NCBI GenBank assembly: GCA_024277285.1 | Contig: JAJRVM010000095.1 | Span: 1-64,000, forward strand | Direction of reading: 5' to 3' | Length of the DNA stretch: 64,000 nt | Origin: Planctomycetota bacterium | GTDB taxonomy: Bacteria > Planctomycetota > Planctomycetia > Pirellulales > Pirellulaceae | Shown: piece by piece, positions 45,722 through 54,072 of the stretch | Position numbering within the stretch: the first letter of the stretch is position 1 | Layout of the letters: every line of letters begins with the position of its first letter | Program-made: the position numbers and the translations under genes | The notes under the pieces: generated by a model | What the model was told of the DNA's origin: nothing | Seen by the model: the letters and a program-made list of their open reading frames with translations, nothing else | Databases searched by the model: none

Positions 45722-47218
45722 CTAGTGATTATGTCCTGCATGAGGGTCGACACCGCCACCCGCTTTGTTCTTCAACGCCATCTGTAGTTGGTGGGCGCCA
45801 CTGATCGCCACGGTATCGCCCGGTGATATGGAGCCGTCGTTGGCGATGACCGCCCATAGCTGATCCTGGTACTCGACCTGCACGGGCACGCGGTCGAAGT
45901 GATTTCCGTTCTGTTGAAAGACATATTTCTCCGCGCCCTCTTTCGCGACGGCGTCGACCGGCAACACGATGCGGTCCGGCCACTCCTCGATGGGGACACG
46001 AATTTGCATGCGCTGACCCGGCCGGTACTTCCAACTGAGAAACCGATGCCCATGAGCCGATTCGCCTTCCTGTACGACCTTGTTGGGCAGGCCGACATAG
46101 AAATAGAGAGCTCGTGATTCTGGATCAATCTCATTGTCGACGTAGACAATCTCCAGCCCCTCAATGACTTCGGGGTTCTCTGGGTTGTCTTCGGTGGTTG
46201 CCGTCAACTTCCACTTTTCCCGAGAGGCCCGTAACAGACTGTGGCCGTCGTGTTCAAACGCGCGTCCCTTGATGAACAGTTCGGCATAGTCCACCAAGAG
46301 GCAAAGCTGAGCACCCGCCTCGACGTATTGACCAGGTTTGACAAACAGAGACCGAAGGGTGAACGGATGCGTGGGTGGGACCGAATAACCGTTCTTAGGA
46401 AGTGGCGGTGCGACGACGGTGACGCCCTGAACCAGTTTACGATTCTTCAGAATGCCTTCGATTTCCTCCTGAGTCAGCCCGTGCAGGAGTAAACTCTGTT
46501 TCTGTGCGTTAAGCGTGGCATCCAATTTTTGCTTCTCGTACTCCCGTTGTCGGATCGTCTTCCCGGCGATCGCCGCACCGGCCGACTGCAATCGCTTAAT
46601 CTCACGTAGCTCAACGTCCAACTCCTCGGCTGAACGAAGAAATTCTGACTGCGCCCTAACTAGCTCTTCATGAGTCAATCGCAAATCGAAGAGCGGTTGC
46701 CCAGGATTAACGGCCTCTCCCTCGATCGGGTAGACGCGCGTGACACGCCCTCCCAAGGGCGCCGTCACCTCCACATGCGATCGCCCCGGACGCCCGGAAA
46801 CCGTCGCGGGCATCGAAACGGTTCGGACGTAGAGCTGCAATTGGACCTCGGCGGTCTTCAATCCAACGTTTTTGCGAGCTTGCGGGCTAAGCTCCAGCGA
46901 ATTGGCCTCGTTATGCCCGTCATGCCCACCGTCGTGGGCGTGGTCATGTCCGTCGTCGTGCGAATGTCCGTCTTTGTCGTCGTGGCCATCGCCATCGCCA
47001 TCGCCGTGGTCGTGCCCGTCGTGCCCGTCGTGCCCAGCATCGCTGGAACCCGCATCACTTTGGCTGGCAGAGCCGCCAATGCTCGCCACCAATTCGTTCG
47101 CCTTCGGAAGCCACTGGTTACGGAACAGGGCAGCCGCGGCCACGATCACAACGATCGCGACAACCACCGCCAACCGCTTGACCACGACCGAGCTAAGGGT
47201 GCCATTTGTTTGATTCAT
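45722..47218 (-). CDS. CzcB-like RND adaptor with long His/Asp tract
   Basis: 498 residues. Membrane helix at about 14-32, then a striking His/Asp/Gly tract at about 60-105 with repeated HDGHDG and HDHAHDGGHD units containing about 15 His, then the adaptor core (VTRVYPIEGEAVNPGQPLFDLRLTHEEL, WKYRPGQRMQIRVPIEEWPDRIVLPVDAVAKEGAEKYVF). The C-terminus also ends in a metal-ligand cluster, DPHAGHNH. The tract would bind divalent cations in the periplasm and hand them to the pump encoded 29 nt downstream. It follows the Cys/His-rich secreted protein gene. Confidence 0.9.
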   Translation of the reverse strand: MNQTNGTLSSVVVKRLAVVVAIVVIVAAAALFRNQWLPKANELVASIGGSASQSDAGSSDAGHDGHDGHDHGDGDGDGHDDKDGHSHDDGHDHAHDGGHDGHNEANSLELSPQARKNVGLKTAEVQLQLYVRTVSMPATVSGRPGRSHVEVTAPLGGRVTRVYPIEGEAVNPGQPLFDLRLTHEELVRAQSEFLRSAEELDVELREIKRLQSAGAAIAGKTIRQREYEKQKLDATLNAQKQSLLLHGLTQEEIEGILKNRKLVQGVTVVAPPLPKNGYSVPPTHPFTLRSLFVKPGQYVEAGAQLCLLVDYAELFIKGRAFEHDGHSLLRASREKWKLTATTEDNPENPEVIEGLEIVYVDNEIDPESRALYFYVGLPNKVVQEGESAHGHRFLSWKYRPGQRMQIRVPIEEWPDRIVLPVDAVAKEGAEKYVFQQNGNHFDRVPVQVEYQDQLWAVIANDGSISPGDTVAISGAHQLQMALKNKAGGGVDPHAGHNH

Positions 47219-47444
47219 AGTTCAATATCCATTGAGGTGGCTCCCTCGAGCGTCTATTTACAGAGGGAGACAAACATATTCGAGCGACGGAAGTTCCACG
47301 CGTTGGCACAATCCAACGCGGTCAACGGACCAATCCATGTAGCCAACCGACGCGCATCACACGCATCTCAGCGAACTACACGCAACTCGTACTCGGAATG
47401 GCGCACCGACAACCGCGATGAGAGGACGCGGTTCGTAGAGAGAA

Positions 47445-47885
47445 TCAAATGAGCCAGATGTCAAGCAACAGATGGACGCGCAGGCCAGAACACGCCGTGC
47501 CCGCCCCCATTGGGAAAACTCGGTTTGTCGCTCCCAACGCCAGCTCATATTTCTGCTGCGGAAAAACGAAAGCACACACAAAGTGCTGGGGATTCGTCAC
47601 CTTGAACGGGCGAAATGACTCGGTCGTCCGAAAGTTACACGATCCCTCTTCACACTCGTGTTGGCCGTGATGCTGCGAGTGATCAGCACCACGAAACTCG
47701 CGATGCACGCGTGCGTCATTTGGCCGTTCTCGTTCGCCGTCGCCGTGTGAGCCACACTCGCACGAACTGGCCGTCGCTGTCGGCAGATCACAGCAATTCG
47801 ATTCGCAAGAATGCGCATGATGAAAGCAACAACCGAGTGTTGCATGGGTCATCATCGATATTGCTAAAATAGCAGACCGAAGCAT
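47445..47885 (-). CDS. Small secreted Cys/His-rich protein (copy D, divergent tail)
   Basis: 146 residues, family unknown to me. Signal segment MLRSAILAISMMTHATLG, then CCFHHAHSCESNCC (19-32), CEC (42-44), a His-rich part (HSQHHGQHECEEGSC, 69-83) and a Cys-poor linker. The ECEEGSC block resembles QCPEGSC of copy A, and size and layout match copies A-C. The last residues, LRVHLLLDIWLI, are hydrophobic but lack the L-[CS]-R-[FY] core, so membership is less certain. No ribosome-binding site is evident for the ATG at 47885. It lies between the TolC-like gene and a His-rich adaptor on the same strand, which makes a metal-binding role plausible. Confidence 0.65.
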   Translation of the reverse strand: MLRSAILAISMMTHATLGCCFHHAHSCESNCCDLPTATASSCECGSHGDGERERPNDARVHREFRGADHSQHHGQHECEEGSCNFRTTESFRPFKVTNPQHFVCAFVFPQQKYELALGATNRVFPMGAGTACSGLRVHLLLDIWLI

Positions 47886-47986
47886 AAGGAGTAAGCTCGG
47901 ATTATCTACGTTTCCAACAGCGCCGCGACCCCGTGTCCCGGCCAATTTCGATACGTCTAACAAACGGCGCAGCCGGATCCGCAAGA

Positions 47987-48089
47987 CGTAGCTGGATTCG
48001 CAAGAATTCAAACGGCCCGGACGGTCTGAATTCTTGCGAATCCAGCTACGACGGTCCGGACGGTCTGAATGCTTGCCAATCCAGCTACC
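47987..48089. repeat. Palindrome with 24-nt perfect arms plus a 39-bp direct repeat
   Basis: Arms 47987-48010 and 48027-48050 are exact reverse complements over 24 nt (CGTAGCTGGATTCGCAAGAA, then TTCA) around a 16-nt loop. The loop and right arm (48014-48050) are then repeated directly at 48053-48089 with four differences. It is intergenic, between the stop of the TolC-like gene and the Cys/His-rich gene. GTAGCTGGATTCGC-type palindromes are, from memory, dispersed in Rhodopirellula-like genomes. The structure could attenuate or end transcription. Confidence 0.85.
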
Positions 48090-48127
48090 GAAACCTGTAC
48101 GACTACGCCATCTGTCTATCGACTATT

Positions 48128-48141
48128 TGCATGTCGGTCAA
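48128..48141 (-). promoter_or_regulatory. Candidate shared motif TTGACYGACATRCA (copy 2)
   Basis: Minus-strand TTGACCGACATGCA, about 245 nt ahead of the Cys/His-rich gene at 47885. With TTGACC as a -35 box, TAGACA lies 17 nt downstream as a possible -10. It matches the copy at 27644-27657 at 12 of 14 positions. Confidence 0.25.
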
Positions 48142-48238
48142 TCCGGGATCTTCGTCCAGACGAGACGAATCACCCCGAAACTCCGTCGCAACGGCAACTT
48201 GCCCGTTACGGAATGTTACCCCAGTCGTCCCGAGCTGT

Positions 48239-49693
48239 CTATTCGGGCAGACTGTTGTTTAGCAGCAGCCCGTTGATTTCCATGACCGCAACCCACAATT
48301 CACGCAGTGAGTCGAGGTAAGCCAGGTTAGTTTGGAAGTACGTACGCTGAGCGGTCACCAGATCCACGACACCGAACTCCCCGGATTGATACCCGGTGCG
48401 AATCAGATCCAGTGTGCGCTGCGACTTCTCGATAATTCCACCGTCTCGGGAATACTGCTCGACTTGATTTCGAGCACTCTGATATCGCTGAAACACGATT
48501 GCCAGGCGCGACTGCAGGAACAGCGAGAGACGATCGACCCTTTGGCTGGCCGCCGTAACCTCGGCTTCCGCCCTGCTGATTCCACCCTGGTTACGGTTCC
48601 AAAGAGGAATTGGCAGGACAACTTGTAGGTTGCTGTTCGTGCTGCCCGTGGATCGATCGTCCTGGACGACGGCCTGGACGTCAAAGTTAGGGATGACTTC
48701 GGCATAGGCCCGTCGAACGGCCCAACGAGCGGATTCGACGTTGGCGATTGCTGCCGCCAATTCAGGGCTCTCGGACAACACACGCTGCATCTGTTCCTGC
48801 CAAGAAATGGCTAAGTCGTCCGGATTCAATTCACCAGCCAATCGCTGCAACTCCAAATCGGGCATGGCAATGACCGCCGTCAAACGTCGCCAAGCCTCGA
48901 TGTGCTGGTTGATCGAGTTTTGCAGCAGAATCCCCGCAGTGGCGGATTCAACGTCCGCTCTGAGCGGATCTGCTTCGCTCACTTCCTCACTACGAAACAG
49001 TGCTTGAGCGGCCTGGACACCTTGGCGACTGATGCGAACGAGTTCGCTCGCCACGTCGCGCCGCCGTTGTGCGATGAGCACGTCGTAGTAGCTGGTTCGT
49101 ACATCCGTGAGCACACGCAACCGAGCCGATTCGAAGTCACGCTCGGCCTGTTCCACTTTCCAGGCAGCGACTTGGCGGTTGAGCCGAAGCTTCTTTCCCG
49201 TGATCCACTGCTGTCCAACGAACACGCCTTGCTGCTCGGCCTCTCCATGGCTACCCAGTTGTTGCCCAGAGTACCCTAACACGACATTAGGCGGCAGACC
49301 CACCTGAACCCACTGGCCCCGCGCTGCTCGCACGAGCGCCGACAACTGGCCCAACACTGGGTTGTTCTGCAGAGCCATGCCCTCCAGGTCCATCAGCGTC
49401 AAATCTGAAACCGGTTCCGTCGCCGGCAAGACCTCCGGCTCGAGCTGGTACCCGACCGGAACGATATGGGCCCGTGGCCCCGGGAGATCGCTTTGCTCGG
49501 CGCCCACGGGCTCAGGCGGAACCAGCCGCGTGATTTCTGACTCCGGTGTGACGCGAACGGACGAGAGATGATCCACTTTTGGCGGAGACTCTTGCCATGA
49601 GTCCTCGACTCGACTCAAGTTCAACGAACGGTCCGCGACTTGGCAGCCAGCCAGAGTGATGAAAGCAGCGGCAACAATATACAACCTAACCAT
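48239..49693 (-). CDS. TolC-family outer-membrane efflux lipoprotein (CzcC/CusC-like)
   Basis: 484 residues. Lipoprotein signal with lipobox LAGC (Cys17), then a Pro-rich linker and the duplicated outer-membrane-factor core: NPVLGQLSALVRAARGQWVQ and its counterpart SPELAAAIANVESARWAVRRAYAEVIPNFDV, with coiled-coil helices and the GEFGVVDLVTAQRTYFQTNLAYLDSL end typical of CzcC-type channels. GAGG lies about 9 nt before the ATG. It is the only outer-membrane factor in the window, so it may serve all three RND pumps. A Cys-rich gene lies just upstream and another downstream on the same strand. Confidence 0.9.
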   Translation of the reverse strand: MVRLYIVAAAFITLAGCQVADRSLNLSRVEDSWQESPPKVDHLSSVRVTPESEITRLVPPEPVGAEQSDLPGPRAHIVPVGYQLEPEVLPATEPVSDLTLMDLEGMALQNNPVLGQLSALVRAARGQWVQVGLPPNVVLGYSGQQLGSHGEAEQQGVFVGQQWITGKKLRLNRQVAAWKVEQAERDFESARLRVLTDVRTSYYDVLIAQRRRDVASELVRISRQGVQAAQALFRSEEVSEADPLRADVESATAGILLQNSINQHIEAWRRLTAVIAMPDLELQRLAGELNPDDLAISWQEQMQRVLSESPELAAAIANVESARWAVRRAYAEVIPNFDVQAVVQDDRSTGSTNSNLQVVLPIPLWNRNQGGISRAEAEVTAASQRVDRLSLFLQSRLAIVFQRYQSARNQVEQYSRDGGIIEKSQRTLDLIRTGYQSGEFGVVDLVTAQRTYFQTNLAYLDSLRELWVAVMEINGLLLNNSLPE

Positions 49694-49807
49694 GCGCTAT
49701 TACCTCGATCCCTTGAGATCCGTGGCCGTTCTGACTGTTCCCCGGTCCCATCTGTCACACGACCAGCGCATAACAGTCTGGGCACGTCGTCTGTTTGACT
49801 GAAAGAC

Positions 49808-50287
49808 TCAGATGACAAAGCGGCACAGATCGGCGCACGTGTTGGCCGGAGGCAAGGGCTGGCTTCGCTTTGATGCGGTAAGCGAACCGTCGACGGCCAA
49901 CGAAACACCCCGTGATGTGTCGCTACTGCCAACAAATCGAACGTTCGTTATGTGTTCGATACGTTTGCTGGCAGAAGGCACGGCCGCGACGAAGACGTTG
50001 CGATGGCACTCACACGGCTCAGGACTCTGCGAGGGCGTTGACCGGCGGACCGGAAGGGATTGCCGGAACTGTCGCGACCGCTGGCAGCAAACGGAGCCCC
50101 ATCGGCCATCCAACCGTACTAGGCCACCGCGCATCCGACAGTCACGGACCTGATACTCGCGCCCCTGCATGCAAACGAAGTGAGTACCAGGAAGCGTGCA
50201 AAGGACCGAGAGCAAGGGCAGTGCCCAAACTAGCGTCTCTCTCGCTCTGTTCTTTCTTGAGAGCACTTGCTGATCCGGCCCCTGCAA
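49808..50287 (-). CDS. Small secreted Cys-containing protein, C-terminal LCRF tail (copy C)
   Basis: 159 residues from TTG 50287, or 152 from GTG 50266; the start is uncertain and no good ribosome-binding site was found. A hydrophobic signal-like segment (TLVWALPLLSVLCTLPG, about 19-35) is followed by a Cys-bearing region (CC at 67-68, PCEC at 91-94), a Cys-free linker and the last nine residues CADLCRFVI, ending at the stop. This tail fits C-x2-L-[CS]-R-[FY]-x-[LI] shared with copies A and B. The gene lies 114 nt upstream of the TolC-like gene on the same strand. Overall Cys content is lower than in A and B, so the case rests on tail, length and context. Confidence 0.5.
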   Translation of the reverse strand: MQGPDQQVLSRKNRARETLVWALPLLSVLCTLPGTHFVCMQGREYQVRDCRMRGGLVRLDGRWGSVCCQRSRQFRQSLPVRRSTPSQSPEPCECHRNVFVAAVPSASKRIEHITNVRFVGSSDTSRGVSLAVDGSLTASKRSQPLPPANTCADLCRFVI

Positions 50288-50616
50288 AGGTTAAGACAAT
50301 CCCATGACTACCGTGCTAAATCGTCGAACATCCACAGGCAACATGAGAAAAATTGTTACAGGCCATCGGATTGAGTCCGACCAAACATGACTCGACGATG
50401 CGTACAATGCAGAGCGGGCATCGGCGCGAATGACATGTGCCCGTGAGGTGGCGACACCGATCCAAAGTCGCCCTTAAGCGAGCGGCGGGAGTGAGTTTAG
50501 CGTACGATGGACGTCCTCGTCCGTCGAATCCACCGGCGACGGACGAGGACGTCTATCGTACGGGCATATTCTTATCTACCGCTCGCATTAGCAGCGTTGC
50601 ATGAGGAGTTTCAGCA
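50288..50616. other. Divergent intergenic region
   Basis: About 330 bases between the Cys-containing gene (minus) and a Tat-exported hydrolase (plus). It holds the 26-nt-arm palindrome listed separately and a GAGGAG just ahead of 50617. Nothing else was recognised. Confidence 0.5.
50501..50562. repeat. Palindrome with 26-nt arms
   Basis: Arms 50501-50526 (CGTACGATGGACGTCCTCGT, then CCGTCG) and 50537-50562 are reverse complements with one mismatch in 26, around the 10-nt loop AATCCACCGG. Very stable hairpin potential on either strand. It lies about 55 nt before the hydrolase start. The GGACGTCCTCGTCCGTCG theme is another dispersed intergenic palindrome type I associate with Rhodopirellula-like genomes. 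Confidence 0.85.
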
Positions 50617-51903
50617 ATGACAAAGAAGCGTGAAAGATCAACACGACGGACCTTTCTCGAAACGGCGACAGCAGGCTCGCTGGCAAGCTTGCTGACGCAC
50701 AGCAGTGACAGCACCGCACGGGAGGCAGGCCAGAACCAACTCGGGGGTGTCCCTGATCTTCGTGTCGACCTCCATCCGAACGGAGCCGACCTGGGGAGTC
50801 TGTTCGCGGATATTGAGCGTCTCTCAAAGCTGCATGACTTTGAAAGTTCCTTTCTTGGCGATCGATTTCACGATTTGGACGAGTTCAAACGCCAAGCTCG
50901 TGAGACGACGCTGGAATCGCTACGTTATCGCCCCCAACCGGTCGATCCGAAACCACAGCTACTCGACCGCGTGGATCTGGGAGACGTGATCCGTGAGAAG
51001 GTCGTGTTTTCGACAACCCCCGAGTTTCGCGTTCCGGCCTACGTCCACATCCCCAAAAAGCTTGACCGCCCAGCACCCGCAATTATCGATCTGCACTCTC
51101 ACGGCGGGATGTTCATATTTGGAAAAGAGAAAGTCACGGACCTTGGCAGCAATCATCCGACGATGCAGGCCTACCACGAGAAGGTCTACGACGGCCGCGC
51201 TACAGGAACCGCTCTAGCCCGTCGCGGCTACGTTGTCATTTCTATCGACGCCTTTATGTTCGGCGAACGCCGAACGCTGCTGGACGCCGACTTAAAGTAC
51301 GGTTTCGATCGCTCTCGGTACAGTCTCGACGACGTCGCTCACCTGAACGCAAAGTGCCGTTCCAAAGAAACGACGCTGGTCAAGTCGCTGATCTACGCGG
51401 GAATGACTTGGCCCGGTATTGTTGCCTGGGACGACATGCGAACCATCGACTACCTGCTGACGCGCGACGAGGTTGACGCGAAACGAATCGGCTGCAACGG
51501 CATCTCGCTTGGCGGCTACCGCTCGTTGTTCCTGGCCGGGTTGGACGAGCGGATCGCCGCGGCCAACGTGGCCGGATTCATGTCGACGGTCAAAGCCATG
51601 CTCCATTCACGTATCGATACTCACTCGTGGGTCCACTTTCTCCCGACGCTACATCGATATCTTGACTTACCCGACGTCGTGTCGATGATGGCTCCCAAGC
51701 CGCTGCTTGTCCAACAATGCAGACAAGACGGTCTGTATACACTTCAGGGCATGAAAGACTCGGTCGACAAGATCGCCGCAGTCTATCAGAAAGCGGGAGT
51801 CGGCGGACAGTTCAGCGGCCGTTTCTACGACGGCCCGCACCGCTTCAGTCGCAAGATGCAAGACGAAGCGTTCGCCTTCTTCGACAAGCACTTAAAGGCC
51901 TAA
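50617..51903 (+). CDS. Tat-exported alpha/beta-hydrolase (acetyl xylan esterase/DLH-like)
   Basis: 428 residues. The N-terminus has a twin-arginine motif (TRRTFLETATAGSLASLL). The alpha/beta-hydrolase core shows a HGG oxyanion segment (DLHSHGGMFIFGKEK), the nucleophile elbow GISLGG (about residues 289-294, Ser nucleophile), an acid in QQCRQDGLY and a late His in DGPHRFS. Length and layout fit the acetyl-xylan-esterase/dienelactone-hydrolase-like proteins common in planctomycetes. GAGGAG precedes the ATG. Its stop overlaps by 4 nt the stop of a convergent hydrolase gene (51900-51903). Substrate unknown; carbohydrate ester cleavage is a guess from the neighbourhood. Confidence 0.8.
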   Translation: MTKKRERSTRRTFLETATAGSLASLLTHSSDSTAREAGQNQLGGVPDLRVDLHPNGADLGSLFADIERLSKLHDFESSFLGDRFHDLDEFKRQARETTLESLRYRPQPVDPKPQLLDRVDLGDVIREKVVFSTTPEFRVPAYVHIPKKLDRPAPAIIDLHSHGGMFIFGKEKVTDLGSNHPTMQAYHEKVYDGRATGTALARRGYVVISIDAFMFGERRTLLDADLKYGFDRSRYSLDDVAHLNAKCRSKETTLVKSLIYAGMTWPGIVAWDDMRTIDYLLTRDEVDAKRIGCNGISLGGYRSLFLAGLDERIAAANVAGFMSTVKAMLHSRIDTHSWVHFLPTLHRYLDLPDVVSMMAPKPLLVQQCRQDGLYTLQGMKDSVDKIAAVYQKAGVGGQFSGRFYDGPHRFSRKMQDEAFAFFDKHLKA

Positions 51904-53960
51904 TATTTCCAGATCTCCAACGCTTCGGGCAGGCTGGGTGAAGAAGTAATCTGATCGGCTTGTCCGTGGAGCTTGTAGATCGTCGTCGCGAACCGGAACG
52001 GAAACGGAACGTCGTCGCCGATGAAGACCAGTTTTCGCGGAGCCAACGCGGCAGTCGCTTCGGGAATATCCGTGATTCTTAGGACATTCAGCAAGGCAGG
52101 TCCACGACGGTGACTCGCAGGGGGATCACGCAGGATCACTTGGTCGATACGATCGTCAAGCAGCGCGGCATAGAGCGCAACGATTCCCATGTCGCCCTTG
52201 CCGTAGACGGACACCAACGCCGGTGCAACCTTTTCGTTTTTCCCCAACCACTCGACGGTGCGTAGGATGTCCCAGACCTGCATCGATGCGATCGTGCGAC
52301 CGATCCATGCAGCCGTGCGTTCGATGTCGGCGTAGTCCGCGGCGCTGACCGAGTGTTCGGTCATACGCGGATTCAGGATCGCGACATCGCAGCGTCCCAA
52401 AACAGGTAATAGTTCGTCGATGTCCAGGAAGTAGATCGAATCGCCCGGCCGCTTGGCGTAGATCAATAGGGGCGTTTCAGCCGATCGGTTTCGTGCTCGC
52501 AGAAGCTGGACGCGAATCGGCACACCGGGCTCCGTTTGGATCTCGACATCCTTGTATTCAGCATAGCGACTCGCCCAACCACCTCGATTGCGATTCACGG
52601 ACACATTGAGCGGTAGATCGGACTTCGGGAACCACCGAAAACTCTTGTCGCGCAGCTCGGCCAGCATTTCTTTCCGCCGAACCGTCCATTTCGGAAGTTC
52701 GTTGTAGTCCTTCGGCACTGCGGTCGGAATGAGCAACTGGTCAATCCGGTAGTTGATCGCGTCCGCCGGCAGACGGGTCAGGCACTTTAATTCTTCCGGC
52801 GTTGACGGCTTGTCTGTGGGATTGGGGACCACATCGATTGGCACGTTGACATCTCGCAACCAACGGTTCATCCATTGCCGTGCTTCCCGACGAAACAGCG
52901 GGCTGTCGGTATGGCCGACGGCCTCATCCACTTCCCGGATTCGACTGGGCTTATGGTCAGATTCGGCAACCATATCGTAGACACGTTTGGCACGCTGAAA
53001 CACGTTGTGGTAGCCGTCGGGCGGAAAATCCGCATCAAGCTGACCGCTACAGATCAACAACGGACGCGGAGCGATCAGAGCTGCGACAACACTTTGGTCC
53101 GTCAGGAACGTGTTGTGATAGTAAATGCAATCGCACTGACCACTCGCTCGCCAATGTTTTGCCTGCGAGCCGAACGAAAACGTCCCGCAGACTGGCACGG
53201 AAACCGCGATCCGTTCATCCGCCGCTGCCGCATACCAGCTCACCGCGCCGCCGCCGGATATCCCGGTGATTCCGATTCGATTCGCATCGACTTCGTCACG
53301 AGTTTCCAGGTAATCGATCGCGCGCGTCGCGTTCCAGACTTCGACACCGGCCGGCGTATACCCGCGCGACAGCCAGTGCCACATATTCAGATCGTGCAGT
53401 CCATGATGGATCCCTGCGACTTCGGCAAACTCAAGCGTATCGATAACGAAACAGACGAAACCATGTTCTACGTACCACAACACTCGATCTTGGTAGTTCC
53501 ACTTGGCTCCCAAGGGATGTGGCGAGTGGCCACACACGTACAGGATCGTCGGCATCGGCTTGAGTGCTTCCTCCGGCGAGTGTTCTGCCGAGCGAGGTAC
53601 GTAGAGGTTTCCGGTAACGTACAAGCCGGGCATACTCTGAAATACGATCTTCTCGATTCGATAACCAGGCCGCGCGAGCGTACCGGTAACCTGAACCTCT
53701 AGCGGAGTGCGTTTCGGCAGCGGGTCGAGACCCATCGTATAGAGAAACTCGCGGCGCAACTTGGGACGAAGTCGTTTCCAGTCGTCAAGAGTCTTGACGT
53801 CGACGAGTGCTTGATCCGTTATATCGGCGGCGGTCGTCTTCAGTGCCTCGATGAACCGCTTATGTCGACGAAACGGACCGTCCTGTGCTACCGCCATCGC
53901 GCAAAGGCACGCCCAGATCACAACCGTCGTTGCGTGTTTCTTCCAAGCGAGTCTAACCAT
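51900..53960 (-). CDS. Exported two-domain alpha/beta-hydrolase, second domain degenerate
   Basis: 686 residues from ATG 53960, where a good signal peptide begins (MVRLAWKKHATTVVIWACLC..AQ). ATG 53993 is possible; a longer reading to 54137 runs through a dispersed repeat and is rejected. Domain 1 (about 100-370) has the acetyl-xylan-esterase look with nucleophile elbow GISGGG, an acid in SGQLDADFPPDGY and a His in EAVGHTDSP. Domain 2 (about 440-680) resembles a hydrolase fold (LLIYAKRPGD, VYGKGDMGIVALYAALLDDRI), but its elbow position reads GKGDMG, without Ser. Probably one active and one structural domain. It lies downstream of the DHDPS-like and SDR genes on the same strand. Confidence 0.78.
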   Translation of the reverse strand: MVRLAWKKHATTVVIWACLCAMAVAQDGPFRRHKRFIEALKTTAADITDQALVDVKTLDDWKRLRPKLRREFLYTMGLDPLPKRTPLEVQVTGTLARPGYRIEKIVFQSMPGLYVTGNLYVPRSAEHSPEEALKPMPTILYVCGHSPHPLGAKWNYQDRVLWYVEHGFVCFVIDTLEFAEVAGIHHGLHDLNMWHWLSRGYTPAGVEVWNATRAIDYLETRDEVDANRIGITGISGGGAVSWYAAAADERIAVSVPVCGTFSFGSQAKHWRASGQCDCIYYHNTFLTDQSVVAALIAPRPLLICSGQLDADFPPDGYHNVFQRAKRVYDMVAESDHKPSRIREVDEAVGHTDSPLFRREARQWMNRWLRDVNVPIDVVPNPTDKPSTPEELKCLTRLPADAINYRIDQLLIPTAVPKDYNELPKWTVRRKEMLAELRDKSFRWFPKSDLPLNVSVNRNRGGWASRYAEYKDVEIQTEPGVPIRVQLLRARNRSAETPLLIYAKRPGDSIYFLDIDELLPVLGRCDVAILNPRMTEHSVSAADYADIERTAAWIGRTIASMQVWDILRTVEWLGKNEKVAPALVSVYGKGDMGIVALYAALLDDRIDQVILRDPPASHRRGPALLNVLRITDIPEATAALAPRKLVFIGDDVPFPFRFATTIYKLHGQADQITSSPSLPEALEIWKY

Positions 53961-54072
53961 CTTCTGTTTCCATCGTCCGAAGGTACGGCTCATTCCCTTA
54001 TCTCGCTCGATCTGGCACTCTGCGGGCCTCTGCGCGTCTCTGCGTTGAACCGAAAGCGTGTACTGGTCCGAT

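Noticed and set aside
46670..47452. 260-codon plus-strand ORF with hydrophobic VVGVVMSVVV stretch
   Set aside because: Antisense to the His/Asp tract of the CzcB-like adaptor; the valine-rich run is the complement of the His/Asp codons.
47950..48090. Possible CRISPR-like repeat because of the 39-bp direct repeat
   Set aside because: Only two repeat units, almost no spacer, and the unit is part of a palindrome; no cas genes.
52875..53702. 275-codon plus-strand ORF
   Set aside because: Antisense to the two-domain hydrolase gene; no family features.
53990..54060. CTGCGGGCCTCTGCGCGTCTCTGCGTT stretch as a remnant of the 8.6-kb element
   Set aside because: Shares the CTCTGCGT theme only; no inverted partner arm and low overall similarity.
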